This document shows positions 11,396 to 20,537 of a stretch of DNA of 64,000 nucleotides, piece by piece. The DNA comes from Sporomusa termitida (GTDB taxonomy: Bacteria > Bacillota > Negativicutes > Sporomusales > Sporomusaceae): assembly GCF_007641255.1 (NCBI RefSeq), contig NZ_CP036259.1:62001-126000 (forward strand). Direction: 5' to 3'. The stretch's first letter is position 1; every line of letters begins with the position of its first letter. The position numbers and the translations under genes are program-made. Under the pieces are notes generated by a model. That model did not search any database and was not told where the DNA came from. It saw only the letters and a program-made list of their open reading frames with translations.

Positions 11396-12194
11396 TATCA
11401 CCCTGGGTCAGTACTTTCCGGGCCGCTCACCTATACACCTGCTCGATCCCCGCACCAAGATTTTAAGTGTTATTACCTATATTTTCACCATTTTTTTAGC
11501 TGAGAATTACCTGGCCTATGGGATACTGGCTGCTTTTGCCGCGATGATTGTCGGCATTTCGGGAATTCCTGCCAAGATGGTGATCAGGTCACTCAAACCA
11601 TTGTGGATTATTATCCTGTTGACGCTTGCCATTCATATCTTCAGTACCCCGGGCACCGTCATCTATCACCTGGGCCCGTTGTCTGTCACCCAGGAGGGCC
11701 TGCGCATGGGCATCCTCATGTCTCTGCGGCTGGCACTCTTAATTGCCGTATCATCCTTATTAACCTTCACAACATCCCCTATCGCCTTGACCGATGGCAT
11801 CGAGCGGCTGCTTAATCCCTTCCGCCGGCTAGGGGTTCCTGCCCATGAACTGGCGATGATGATGACAATTGCCCTTCGCTTTATCCCCACCCTGCTGGAA
11901 GAAGCCGACCGGATTATGAAAGCTCAGATGGCCCGGGGCGCAGATTTTACCTCAGGCAATATTCTGCGCCGGGCCAAAAACATGGTGCCGCTGTTAGTGC
12001 CGCTGTTTATCAGTGCTTTCCGCCGGGCTGACGAACTCGCCGTTGCCATGGAGGCCAGGTGCTACCGGGGCGGGGAAAACCGCACCCGGATGAAAGAGCT
12101 AAGGCTGGGCAGCCGGGACATGGTTGCAGCAGCAGCCCTGGCAGGCTTGATTGTGGTGTTAGTGCTTGTAAGGGTATATAACCTGGCAATATGA
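11385..12194 (+). CDS. ecfT: ECF transporter transmembrane scaffold T
   Basis: A 269-residue membrane protein with about five hydrophobic segments, linking the ATPases to exchangeable S components. The two coupling-helix XRX motifs are visible as MARGAD and MEARCYRG in the C-terminal half. It overlaps ecfA2 by 11 bases and truA by four. Confidence 0.95.
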   Translation: MLTDITLGQYFPGRSPIHLLDPRTKILSVITYIFTIFLAENYLAYGILAAFAAMIVGISGIPAKMVIRSLKPLWIIILLTLAIHIFSTPGTVIYHLGPLSVTQEGLRMGILMSLRLALLIAVSSLLTFTTSPIALTDGIERLLNPFRRLGVPAHELAMMMTIALRFIPTLLEEADRIMKAQMARGADFTSGNILRRAKNMVPLLVPLFISAFRRADELAVAMEARCYRGGENRTRMKELRLGSRDMVAAAALAGLIVVLVLVRVYNLAI

Positions 12195-12931
12195 GAAATA
12201 TTAAACTGATACTGGCCTATGATGGAACTGCCTACCATGGTTATCAACGTCAGGCCAACGCCGCAATGACCATTCAGCAGGTGGTGGAAGAACGGCTGAG
12301 TCCAATATTTTGTCAGCCCATTAAACTTAACGGCGCTGCCCGTACCGATGCCGGGGTGCATGCCTATGGTCAGGTTGTCAGCTTTATTACGACCGGGACA
12401 ATACCGGCAGAACGTATTGCGATGGCGGCCAAAGCCGTGCTGCCGCCAGATATTGTTATTGTCGGCGCCAGCGAAGAGCCTATGGACTTCCATGCCCGCC
12501 GTTCAGCCCAGAGTAAAATCTACCGCTACCGGATTTTAAATACCCGTCCCCCTAATCCATTTGAGCGCAACTATACATGGCATTGTATTGCCAAGCTTGA
12601 CACGGCCTTGATGCACCAGGCGGCCCAGGCTGTTGTCGGCACCCATGACTTTTCTGCTTTCCGCGCCACCGGCGGGGCGCCGGTCAGCCCTGTGCGGACA
12701 ATGCTGTCGGTCTCGTGCCGGGAAATGGGCAGCGCCATTATTGAGTTTGAGTTTTGGGGAACAGGCTTCTTATACCATATGGTGCGAAACCTGGTGGGGA
12801 CACTGGTTAAAGTCGGGCAGCACCGGCTGACACCGGCGGATTTTGCCGGTATACTGGCTGGACGTGACCGCCGTGCCGCCGGGATGACCGCACCGCCGCA
12901 AGGCTTATTTCTGGTTGAAGTAAGGTATTAA
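12191..12931 (+). CDS. truA: tRNA pseudouridine(38-40) synthase TruA
   Basis: Isomerises uridines 38-40 in the tRNA anticodon arm. The 246-residue chain has the catalytic aspartate D53 in the RTDAGVHA motif and the DFSAFRATGG and FLYHMVRNLVGTL blocks. The start overlaps the ecfT stop by four bases (ATGA). The ecf-truA-rplM-rpsI order is common in Firmicutes. Confidence 0.96.
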   Translation: MRNIKLILAYDGTAYHGYQRQANAAMTIQQVVEERLSPIFCQPIKLNGAARTDAGVHAYGQVVSFITTGTIPAERIAMAAKAVLPPDIVIVGASEEPMDFHARRSAQSKIYRYRILNTRPPNPFERNYTWHCIAKLDTALMHQAAQAVVGTHDFSAFRATGGAPVSPVRTMLSVSCREMGSAIIEFEFWGTGFLYHMVRNLVGTLVKVGQHRLTPADFAGILAGRDRRAAGMTAPPQGLFLVEVRY

Positions 12932-12974
12932 TACAAAGCAGACAAAATAATTTTGCCATGACAAGGGATAACGC

Positions 12975-13115
12975 TTGACATCCTTTAACTAATTTATTAC
13001 AATAGTTTTATGAGTTTTTTGCCATGCATTCCATTAGCCCCGGAATTCAAGGTTAAATAATCTTAACTTGTCTCTCATAATTTTTATTCCTTTAGCTTGT
13101 ATGAGGAGGATAGAC
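12975..13115 (+). promoter_or_regulatory. Promoter and leader of rplM-rpsI
   Basis: TTGACA at 12975-12980 and TACAAT at 12998-13003 are spaced by 17 bases, a near-consensus housekeeping promoter. Transcription should start near 13010, leaving a leader of about 105 bases with a small hairpin (AAGGTTAA paired with TTAACTT, near 13049-13071). Low-GC Gram-positives often have an autoregulatory L13 leader at this place; that this is one is inference. Confidence 0.75.
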
Positions 13116-13553
13116 ATGAAAACTTTTATGGCAAACCCGGCCGACATTAAGCGCAAGTGGTATGTCGTGGATGCTGAGGGCCAAACCCTTGGTAGATTGG
13201 CCGTTGAAGTCGCGAAAGTTCTTCGCGGCAAAAATAAACCGATTTATACCCCCCATGTTGATACCGGTGACCATGTAATTGTGGTTAACGCTGATAAAAT
13301 TGTATTAACTGGCAAGAAGCTGGAACAAAAGACTTATTTCCGTCATTCCGGCTATCCGGGCGGCACGACCTTTACCCCGGCCGGCAAAATGCTGGCCGAC
13401 AAGCCTCAGCGCGTTATTGAGCTGGCTGTTAAAGGCATGCTTCCCAAGAACAGCCTTGGCCGTCAAATGTACCGTAAACTGAATGTTTACGCTGGTGCTA
13501 ACCATCCGCATTCCGCGCAGCAGCCGGAAGTGCTGGAACTTAATATTAGGTAA
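13116..13553 (+). CDS. rplM: 50S ribosomal protein L13
   Basis: A 145-residue early-assembly 50S protein. ATG 13116 follows GAGGAGGA; the frame is open further upstream without another ribosome site. The [20 protein letters not shown] start and [16 protein letters not shown] motif are typical. It is cotranscribed with rpsI. Confidence 0.96.
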   Translation: MKTFMANPADIKRKWYVVDAEGQTLGRLAVEVAKVLRGKNKPIYTPHVDTGDHVIVVNADKIVLTGKKLEQKTYFRHSGYPGGTTFTPAGKMLADKPQRVIELAVKGMLPKNSLGRQMYRKLNVYAGANHPHSAQQPEVLELNIR

Positions 13554-13576
13554 TACCGGAAAGGAGGAACATATAT

Positions 13577-13969
13577 ATGGCATTGGTTACTTACTACGGC
13601 ACAGGTCGCAGAAAAACCTCGGTTGCCAGAGTTCGTCTGGTTCCGGGTGAAGGCAAGATCATCGTTAACAATCGTCAGCTTAACGAGTATTTCGGATTGA
13701 AAACCCTTGAGCTGATTGTGACTCAACCGCTTAACATTACCGACACTGTCGGCAAATATGATGTTCTGGCAAAAGTTGAGGGCGGTGGTGTATCCGGCCA
13801 GGCTGGTGCAGTCCGTCATGGCATTTCCCGCGCACTCTTAAAAGTTGACGGTGAATTCCGTCCGGCGCTTAAGAAAGCAGGTCTCTTAACCCGTGATCCG
13901 CGCGAAAAAGAGCGTCGTAAATACGGCCTCAAGAAAGCCCGTAAAGCCTCCCAGTTCTCGAAACGTTAA
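13577..13969 (+). CDS. rpsI: 30S ribosomal protein S9
   Basis: A 130-residue S9 whose C-terminal tail reaches the P-site t[17 protein letters not shown] at the start and [24 protein letters not shown] at the end are diagnostic (the latter longer than 20 residues in full, summarised here as the basic tail from residue 107). The last 18 bases of this gene recur as a fossil at 15375-15393. Confidence 0.96.
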   Translation: MALVTYYGTGRRKTSVARVRLVPGEGKIIVNNRQLNEYFGLKTLELIVTQPLNITDTVGKYDVLAKVEGGGVSGQAGAVRHGISRALLKVDGEFRPALKKAGLLTRDPREKERRKYGLKKARKASQFSKR

Positions 13970-13983
13970 TATTTACGAGAAAC

Positions 13984-14020
13984 AAACCCCTGCAAACTCA
14001 GTGTTTGCAGGGGTTTTTGG
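13984..14020 (+). terminator. Intrinsic terminator of rplM-rpsI
   Basis: A perfect 14-bp stem (AAACCCCTGCAAAC at 13984-13997 with its complement at 14003-14016), a five-base loop and a T-run. A decayed copy lies at 15409-15440. Confidence 0.92.
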
Positions 14021-14121
14021 TATTTTAAGAAAGCTCTGCGAATTGTTTTCTGTTTACAATATTAATGTTTATGGTTGGAATATGGTTTTATATGAAGTAT
14101 GAGAATTCCAAATGTATATAG

Positions 14122-14151
14122 ACTGTCTGCAGCTGAGCAGACAGTTTTTTC
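14122..14151 (+). terminator. Terminator-like hairpin before the first TctC gene
   Basis: ACTGTCTGC (14122-14130) pairs with GCAGACAGT (14137-14145) and is followed by T6. A similar hairpin lies at 18131-18159; in the second copy (15471 onward) the left arm has been deleted. Confidence 0.75.
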
Positions 14152-14254
14152 GTTTATGCCCTAAATGACAATTTATGACATGGAAATTATCATATAATTT
14201 ATTTATAGTTTGTCTGAATTGTAGTATTTTGCAGAACGAGGAGGTAAGCGTGTA
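14136..14254 (+). repeat. TctC upstream repeat, copy 1
   Basis: This 119-bp block runs from the hairpin right arm to the GTG start of the first TctC gene and includes TATAAT at 14193-14198 and the GAGGAGGT ribosome site. It is repeated without gaps at 15471-15589 (one difference seen by eye) and in somewhat diverged form at 18146-18264. It probably carries the promoter; a convincing -35 box is not evident. Confidence 0.85.
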
Positions 14255-15271
14255 GTGCGGAAAAGAGTACTGGTCTTACTTGCAGTAGCATCCTTGATGA
14301 TTTCTATCATAATAGGGGGTTGTAGTGAGGTGGAAAAAGTAGCAATACCTGTTCAAAAATATCCCGAGAGGCCTATTAATGTAATCGTTGCCGCCAGCGC
14401 TGGCGGCGGTATGGATTTGACAGCACGGTCATTAGAAAAATTCGCAATTAAGCATTTGGGACAACCCTTGGTTATTATTAATAAGCCCGGTGGCTCAGGC
14501 ACGATTGGCTGGAATGAACTGGCGGGATCAAACTCAGATGGATATACTGTTGGTATAGTTGCCATTGATATAGTATTATCATCGCTTTATGATTCAAGCA
14601 AGTATTATTACTTAGGTGCACTAGGCCCGATAGCCCAAGTAACGTCAGTCCCCCTGTTGCTAGCAGTACAGGCCGATCAACCATGGCATACGCTGAATGA
14701 CTTGGTTAAATATTCCAAAGATCATTCAGCGCAATTAAAATTTGGGAATGTAGGCGTGGGATCATTTCCGCATATACTTATAGAAATGCTTAATCGTGAG
14801 GCCGGAATTAATATTGAGCAAGTACCTTTTTCCGGCGGGGGTGAGACGGTACCCGCATTATTAGGTGGTCATGTTCAACTTATCTTGGTTAATCCCGTAT
14901 CCATCAAAGAGCATGTAAAAAATGGTACGGTAAGAATCTTGGCCGTAACGGGTGAACCCCGCATAACTGACCCGGTATTTTCCCATGTGCCAACTTTTAA
15001 GGAACAAGGTTTTGACATCACTATAAATAACTGGCATGGAATCGCAGTTCCCAAAGAGACGCCGGTCGCGATAAAAAATAGGCTGGCAGAAGGGTTAAAG
15101 GCTATCATAAATGACCCCGAATTTAAGGCGAATATGGAGAGGGTCGGAAATCAGGTCGAATATTTAGGCCCCCAAGAGTCAACAGATAGATGGATTGCTG
15201 ATAAACAAAAGCTTGAGAAAGCATTGCAAGAAAGCGGTATATTGGAGCAGATTAAGGCTCAGAAAAGATAA
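14255..15271 (+). CDS. TctC-family solute-binding lipoprotein, copy 1
   Basis: A 338-residue periplasmic receptor of the tripartite tricarboxylate transporter (Bug/TctC) family, which captures carboxylates or related solutes for a TctA/TctB membrane pair. A hydrophobic leader ends in IIGGC with C23 as the lipidation site. The mature part shows the family blocks around RPINVIVAASAGGGMDLTAR, the GSGTIGWNELAG phosphate-like loop and PALLGGHVQL. The GTG start follows GAGGAGGT. It is the first of four tandem copies between rpsI and recA; no TctA/B lies beside it, but such genes are at 62-64 kb. Confidence 0.93.
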   Translation: MRKRVLVLLAVASLMISIIIGGCSEVEKVAIPVQKYPERPINVIVAASAGGGMDLTARSLEKFAIKHLGQPLVIINKPGGSGTIGWNELAGSNSDGYTVGIVAIDIVLSSLYDSSKYYYLGALGPIAQVTSVPLLLAVQADQPWHTLNDLVKYSKDHSAQLKFGNVGVGSFPHILIEMLNREAGINIEQVPFSGGGETVPALLGGHVQLILVNPVSIKEHVKNGTVRILAVTGEPRITDPVFSHVPTFKEQGFDITINNWHGIAVPKETPVAIKNRLAEGLKAIINDPEFKANMERVGNQVEYLGPQESTDRWIADKQKLEKALQESGILEQIKAQKR

Positions 15272-15589
15272 AAATTTATCGGCACTAGTCGAATGCGCCT
15301 TCCTCATCCTTCGGGGTAGAGCGGCTTTTAATTTCTGCATTTACAGAACATTGTTCCTGTAACTACAGGGTGCTCAGTTCTCGAAACGTTAATTCTGAAA
15401 AACCTGGAACCCCTGCAAACTCCGTGTTGGCAGGGGTCTTTACTTTTTAAGAAAGCTCTGCGAATTGCTGAGCAGACAGTTTTTTAGTTTATGCCCTAAA
15501 TGACAATTTATGACATGGAAATTATCATATAATTTATTTATAGTTTGTCTGAATTGTAGTATTTTGCAGAACGAGGAGGTAAGCGTGTA
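15272..15589 (+). repeat. Intergenic fossil of recA upstream and rpsI 3' end, plus TctC upstream repeat copy 2
   Basis: Three parts lie here. 15285-15360 matches the stretch after TctC copy 4 that leads into recA, including a decayed terminator and a broken LexA-like palindrome (ACAGAAC then GTTCCTGT). 15375-15393 repeats the last bases of rpsI with its stop codon, followed by a decayed copy of the rpsI terminator (15409-15440). 15471-15589 is the 119-bp TctC upstream block. Compared with copy 1, 88 bases before that block are missing. Confidence 0.85.
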
Positions 15590-16606
15590 GTGCGGAGAAG
15601 TGTGAGTATTTTATTAGCAGTAGCATTATTGGTTATGCCTATCATAATAGGAGGCTGTGGCGAGGTGGAAAAAGTAGCAATACCTGCTCAAAAGTTTCCT
15701 GATAAGCCTATTACTGTAATTGTTCCTTTTAGCCCTGGCGGAGGTTTGGATTTGACGATACGTTCATTAGAAAAATTCGCTTTTAAGCATTTAGGACAAC
15801 CATTAGCCATTATTAATAAGCCAGGTAGTGCCGGAGCTCTTGGCTGGAACGAACTGGCGGGATCACCTCCAGATGGATATACCATAGGTGCGACTTCGGG
15901 TGAAATGCTGTTATTATCCCTCTACGGTTCAGGTAAATACAATTACATAACAGCATTAAGCCCGTTAGCACAAATAGCATCAGTGCCGATGCTGCTGGCA
16001 GTCCAGGCAGACCAGCCATATCAAACACTGAACGACTTAGTTGAATATGCCAAAAAACACCCAAAGCAATTAAAGTTTGGCAATGGAGGCATGGGATCAT
16101 TATCTCATGTGCTGTTAGAAATGCTTAATCATGGTGCTGGCATTACTATTGAGCAGGTTCCTTTTTCCGGCGGCGGTGAGACGATACCCGCATTACTTGG
16201 AGGACATGTTCAGCTTATATTTATTAACCCTGTACCAATCAAAGAACATGTGAAAAGTGGTAAAGTGAAAATTTTGGCCGTCACTGGCGAGCAGCGTATA
16301 GCAGACCCCGTGTTTGCCCATGTTCCCACCTTTAAGGAACAAGGCTTCGACATTACTATAAACAACTGGCAAGGAATTGCAGTCCCAAAAGAAACGCCGG
16401 TTGCGATAAAAAATAAGCTGGCAGAAGGTTTCAAGGCTATCATAAATGATCCTGAATTTAAGGAAAATATGGAGAAGTTCGGAAATCAGATCGAATATCT
16501 AGGACCCCAAGAGTCAACAGATAAATGGATTGATGATAAACAAAAGCTAGAGAAAACATTGCAAGAAAGCGGTATATTGGAGCAGATTAAAACCCAGAAA
16601 AAATAA
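15590..16606 (+). CDS. TctC-family solute-binding lipoprotein, copy 2
   Basis: A 338-residue paralogue of the preceding gene with the same GTG start, lipobox IIGGC (C23) and closing GILEQIKTQKK. Differences are spread over the mature part, for example ITVIVPFSPGGGLDLTIR near residues 38-55, so ligand specificity may have shifted. The upstream region is nearly identical to copy 1, so expression is likely to be alike. Confidence 0.92.
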   Translation: MRRSVSILLAVALLVMPIIIGGCGEVEKVAIPAQKFPDKPITVIVPFSPGGGLDLTIRSLEKFAFKHLGQPLAIINKPGSAGALGWNELAGSPPDGYTIGATSGEMLLLSLYGSGKYNYITALSPLAQIASVPMLLAVQADQPYQTLNDLVEYAKKHPKQLKFGNGGMGSLSHVLLEMLNHGAGITIEQVPFSGGGETIPALLGGHVQLIFINPVPIKEHVKSGKVKILAVTGEQRIADPVFAHVPTFKEQGFDITINNWQGIAVPKETPVAIKNKLAEGFKAIINDPEFKENMEKFGNQIEYLGPQESTDKWIDDKQKLEKTLQESGILEQIKTQKK

Positions 16607-16664
16607 TAACACCAACGGTTCGCGAGATTGGTAATATTTTTCAGAATGAGGAGGTAAGGGAGTA

Positions 16665-17681
16665 GTGCGGAGAAGAGGGAGTGTCTTACTAGCAGTAGCA
16701 GCATTGGTTATTTCTATCATAATAGGGGGGTGTGGCGAGGTAGAGGTAGTCGCGTTACCTGTTCAAAAATATCCCGAGAAGCCTATTACTGTAATTGTTC
16801 CCTACAATGCCGGGGGCGGTCTGGACCTGACAGCAAGGTCATTGGAAAAATTGGCTATTAAGCATTTAGGACAACCATTGACCATTATTAATAAGCCCGG
16901 GGGCGCTGGTGCCATTGGCTGGAATGAGGTAGCGGCCGCGCCGACTGATGGCTACACCACTGGCGCAACTGCGAGTGAATTGTTATTATTATCGCTATAT
17001 GAGTCAGGTAAATACAATTATATAACCGCATTAAGCCCGCTTGCGCAGGTAACCGCAGTACCAATGCTGCTGGCGGTACAAGCCGATCAACCCTGGCAAA
17101 CACTGAGCGACATGGTTGAGTATGCCAAAAAACACCCTGGGAAGCTAAAGTTTGGGAACAACGGCAGCGGATCATTTCCGCATATACTGTGTGAGATGCT
17201 TAATCATGACGCCGGAATTCAAATTGAGCAGGTTCCCTTCTCCGGTGCGGGTGAGACAATACCCGCATTGCTAGGTGGTCACATTCAGCTTGCTTTTGTT
17301 AGTCCTGTGCCTATCAAAGAGCATGTAAAAAGTGGCAAGGTAAAAATCCTGGCCGTGACCGGTAAGCAGCGTATGGATGATCCCTTGTTTGCTCAGGTAC
17401 CAACCTTAAAAGAGCTAGGCATTGACATCACTATCGACAATTGGCATGGAATCGCAGTTCCCAAGGAAACGCCGGTTGCGGTTAAAAATAAGCTGGCAGA
17501 GGGGTTAAAGGCTATTATAAATGACCCTGAATTTAAGGAGAATATGGAGAGGGTCGGAAATAAGGTAGAATATCTGGGCCCCCAAGAGTCAACAGATAAA
17601 TGGATTGACGATAGCCAAAAGCTCCAGAAAACATTGCAAGAAAGCGGTATATTGGAGCAGATTAAAAAACAGAAAAAATAA
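16665..17681 (+). CDS. TctC-family solute-binding lipoprotein, copy 3
   Basis: A 338-residue third paralogue with lipobox IIGGC. It follows copy 2 after only 58 bases, and only the last part of the upstream repeat (around the GAGGAGGTAAG ribosome site) is kept, so it is probably cotranscribed with copy 2. It is closest to copy 4 in the N-terminal half (shared IVPYNAGGGLDLTARSLEKL and EVAAAPTDGY). Confidence 0.92.
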   Translation: MRRRGSVLLAVAALVISIIIGGCGEVEVVALPVQKYPEKPITVIVPYNAGGGLDLTARSLEKLAIKHLGQPLTIINKPGGAGAIGWNEVAAAPTDGYTTGATASELLLLSLYESGKYNYITALSPLAQVTAVPMLLAVQADQPWQTLSDMVEYAKKHPGKLKFGNNGSGSFPHILCEMLNHDAGIQIEQVPFSGAGETIPALLGGHIQLAFVSPVPIKEHVKSGKVKILAVTGKQRMDDPLFAQVPTLKELGIDITIDNWHGIAVPKETPVAVKNKLAEGLKAIINDPEFKENMERVGNKVEYLGPQESTDKWIDDSQKLQKTLQESGILEQIKKQKK

Positions 17682-18145
17682 TAGCTTTGTATGCCGGCAA
17701 TCATCGGGTGATGCTGTACCCCTAACTGCGCCGTAATCGGCTGAAATACGGCCCTGCAGTAGTAATCATAACCTATCTGCTACTTTTTCCTGGGGTGACG
17801 ATTAAATACGCTGTAGTGGCCTTAAATCGCCGTTTAAGGAAGGCAGGATCTTGGCGTTAATAGTACAGTCGATTTTGACCGGCTGGAAAAAAAGAACCCC
17901 AGGCAGTAGCCTGAGTAGTGCAGCCTGCGGGTTCGTCTTGTTGACTGAAGAAATTTTTATAAAAAAAGACAAAAATGGGTAAAGCTGCAAAATGTATGAA
18001 ATTGGGACAAATAGTTGATGCTGAGGTAACAGTATTGACCAAGGTGACGGTGGATATCTAGCAGGTTGTCCCACATGCGGTAGTACGAAGTTATTATATG
18101 GATTACTTCCCCAGTGAAGCAGAGAACTCGGCTGTCTGCAGTTGC
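17682..18145. other. Non-coding stretch between TctC copies 3 and 4
   Basis: No supported gene. GAACCCcAGGC at 17894-17904 pairs with GCCTgCGGGTTC at 17923-17934; on the minus strand this stem is followed by a T7 run (plus-strand A run at 17887-17893), so it looks like a minus-strand intrinsic terminator without a recognised gene before it. A weak reading frame on the plus strand around 17976-18109 ends in a CPTC-like pair but is broken by a stop. A plus-strand terminator-like hairpin lies at 18131-18159. Confidence 0.5.
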
Positions 18146-18159
18146 GCAGACAGCTTTTT
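18131..18159 (+). terminator. Terminator-like hairpin before TctC copy 4
   Basis: GCTGTCTGC (18131-18139) pairs with GCAGACAGC (18146-18154) and is followed by T5. It has the same layout as the hairpin at 14122-14151 and belongs to the repeated upstream block. Confidence 0.75.
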
Positions 18160-18264
18160 GTTTCTATGCCTTAAATGACAATTTTTGACATAAAAATTAT
18201 CATTTAATTTATTTATAGTTTGTCTGAATTGTAGTATTTTGCAGAACAAGGGGGTAAGCGTGTA
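18146..18264 (+). repeat. TctC upstream repeat, copy 3 of the block
   Basis: This 119-bp block before TctC copy 4 aligns with 14136-14254 and 15471-15589 over its whole length, with several substitutions (for example AAGGGGGTAAG in place of GAGGAGGTAAG). It supports common descent of the regulatory region together with the gene. Confidence 0.8.
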
Positions 18265-19288
18265 GTGCGGAGAAGAGTACTGGTCTTACTATCAGTAGTA
18301 GCATTGGTTATTTCTATTATAATAGGAGGTTGCAGCGAGGTGGAAAAAGTAGCAATACCTGCGAAAAATCAAAAATATCCCGAAAAGCCTATTACTGTAA
18401 TTGTTCCCTACAATGCCGGGGGCGGTCTGGATCTGACAGCACGGTCATTAGAAAAATTGGCTATTAAGCACTTAGGACAACCATTGACCATTATTAATAA
18501 GCCCGGGAGCGCCGGGGCCCTTGGCTGGAATGAGGTAGCGGCCGCGCCGACTGATGGCTACACCATTGGCGCAACTGCGAGTGAATTGTTATTATTATCG
18601 CTTTATGGCTCAGGTAAATACAATTATATAACGGCGTTAAGCCCGCTTGCGCAGGTAACAGCCGTACCACCGCTGCTGGCGGTACAAGCCGACCAACCCT
18701 GGCAAACACTGAACGATCTGATTGAATATGCTCGAAAGCACCCAGGACAATTAAAGTTTGGCAATGTAGGCACAGGCTCATTTCCTCATATACTGTGTGA
18801 GATGCTCAATCATGATGCCGAAATTGATATTGAGCAAGTTCCTTTCTCCGGTGGGGGGGGAGACAATACCCGCATTATTAGGTGGTCATATTCAGCTTAT
18901 TTTTGTTAGTCCTGTGCCCATTAAAGAGCATGTAAAAAATGGTACGGTAAGAATCTTGGCCGTGGCCGGTAAACACCGCATGGCTGATCCAGTGTTTGCG
19001 CATGTACCAACTTTTAAAGAACTCGGCATTAACATCACTATAGATAATTGGCATGGAATCGCAGTTCCCAAAGAAACGCCGGATGCGGTTAAAAATAAGC
19101 TGGAAGAAGGGTTCAGAGCTATCATAAATGACCCTGAATTTAAGGAGCATATGGAGAGGGTCGGTAATCAGGTCGAATATTTGGGTCCCCAAGAATCAAC
19201 AGACAAATGGATTGCTGATAGCCAAAAGCTCCAGAAAACACTGCAAGAAAGCGGTATATTAGAGCAGATTAAAGCCCAGAAAAAATAA
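18265..19288 (+). pseudogene. TctC-family lipoprotein, copy 4, frameshifted
   Basis: Two frames together cover a complete TctC protein. The first runs from GTG 18265 through the lipobox (IIGGC) to EQVPFSGGGG and then loses homology; the second resumes at GETIPALLGGHIQL and continues to the normal end [11 protein letters not shown]. The break is at a run of eight G (18863-18870); seven G would restore a 340-residue frame, as the aligned codons of the other copies show. It may be a true pseudogene, a phase-variable tract or a sequencing error in the homopolymer. Confidence 0.85.
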
Positions 19289-19314
19289 TATCGGTATTAA
19301 GAATAGTCGAATGC

Positions 19315-19349
19315 GCCGCCCTCATCCTCCGGGGAGGGTGGCTTTTTTT
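19315..19349 (+). terminator. Terminator between TctC copy 4 and recA
   Basis: GCCGCCCTC (19315-19323) pairs with GAGGGTGGC (19334-19342) with one wobble and is followed by T7. A degenerate homologue follows TctC copy 1 (near 15295-15330). Confidence 0.88.
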
Positions 19350-19360
19350 AATTTCCCCTA

Positions 19361-19408
19361 TTTACAGAACGTTTGTTCTGTGGTATATTGGTATCAAACA
19401 TATGTTCT
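19361..19408 (+). promoter_or_regulatory. recA promoter with two LexA-like boxes
   Basis: TTTACA (19361-19366) and TATATT (19384-19389) are 17 bases apart. A perfect palindrome ACAGAAC-gttt-GTTCTGT (19364-19381) lies across the spacer, and a second box AAACATATGTTC (19396-19407) lies just downstream. Both fit the Firmicutes LexA/DinR consensus CGAAC-N4-GTTCG in the core, so damage-inducible SOS control is a well-supported inference. lexA itself is not in the window. Confidence 0.85.
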
Positions 19409-19424
19409 AACAGGGGGATTGGGA

Positions 19425-20537
19425 ATGGCTGATAAAACAAAGGACTTTGAAAAGAACCGGGAAATGGATAAGTTTAAGGCATTGGAAAATGCAATGCGCC
19501 AAATTGAAAAAGACTTTGGTGCAGGTGCTATTATGAAGCTTGGGGAAGCTGCCGCAAAAATGCAGGTTGAGATTATCCCTACAGGCTCGTTACCGCTAGA
19601 CATCGCTCTCGGGGTAGGCGGGGTACCGCGTGGCCGGGTTGTGGAGGTATTCGGCCCAGAGTCGTCCGGTAAAACGACAGTAGCCCTGCATATTATTGCT
19701 GAGGCGCAAAAATTAGATGGGATTGCCGCCTTTATTGACGCTGAGCATGCCCTTGATCCCAGCTATGCAAAGAAGATCGGTGTTGATATAGACAACTTGC
19801 TAATTTCTCAGCCAGATAACGGTGAGCAGGCTTTAGATATTGCTGAGGCGCTGGTACGCAGTGCAGCTGTTGACATTATTGTTATTGACTCTGTGGCGGC
19901 CCTGGTGCCTAAGAATGAGATTGACGGTGACATGGGAGACTCGCATGTTGGCCTGCATGCCAGACTGATGTCACAGGCATTGCGTAAACTTACCGGTATT
20001 ATTAGTAAATCGCGCACTAGCGTTATTTTTATTAATCAAATCCGGGAAAAGGTCGGTGTCATGTTTGGCAATCCGGAAGTAACTACCGGCGGTAGAGCCT
20101 TGAAGTTCTACGCATCGGTTCGTCTCGATGTGCGCAAAAAAGAGAGTTTGAAGCAAGGTAATGATGTTGTGGGCTCGCGTACCAAAGTTAAGGTTGTAAA
20201 GAATAAAATAGCTCCACCATTTAAGCAGGCTGAATTTGATATTATGTACGGAGAAGGTATCTCACGGGTTGGCAGTTTAATTGATTTAGGTGTCGAATTG
20301 GATATTATCGATAAAAGCGGTGCATGGTTCTCGTATCAGAGTCAGCGACTCGGTCAGGGCAGAGAAAATGTAAAAGCAACGCTAAAAGAAAATGCTGAAA
20401 TTGCCAATCAAATCGAGCAGGCTATCAAAGATAAAATTGCGGGCGGCACCGCGGTGCCTATTGTGGTATCTTCGTCTGCTGATGGTATTGAGGAAGAATA
20501 TGAAGACGTTCCGTTCAGCCTGGCGGCGGAGGCGTAG
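19425..20537 (+). CDS. recA: Recombinase RecA
   Basis: Forms ATP-dependent filaments on single-stranded DNA for homologous recombination and LexA self-cleavage. 370 residues with Walker [10 protein letters not shown] at 77-85, [11 protein letters not shown], and the L2-region [20 protein letters not shown] 19425 follows AGGGGGA; the frame is open further upstream through the promoter. The C-terminal tail is acidic (EEEYEDV). recX does not follow, unlike in many Firmicutes. Confidence 0.97.
   Translation: MADKTKDFEKNREMDKFKALENAMRQIEKDFGAGAIMKLGEAAAKMQVEIIPTGSLPLDIALGVGGVPRGRVVEVFGPESSGKTTVALHIIAEAQKLDGIAAFIDAEHALDPSYAKKIGVDIDNLLISQPDNGEQALDIAEALVRSAAVDIIVIDSVAALVPKNEIDGDMGDSHVGLHARLMSQALRKLTGIISKSRTSVIFINQIREKVGVMFGNPEVTTGGRALKFYASVRLDVRKKESLKQGNDVVGSRTKVKVVKNKIAPPFKQAEFDIMYGEGISRVGSLIDLGVELDIIDKSGAWFSYQSQRLGQGRENVKATLKENAEIANQIEQAIKDKIAGGTAVPIVVSSSADGIEEEYEDVPFSLAAEA

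Noticed and set aside
17802-18074. 90-codon minus-strand frame between TctC copies 3 and 4
   Set aside because: It runs through a terminator-like hairpin, lacks a ribosome site and shows no recognisable family.
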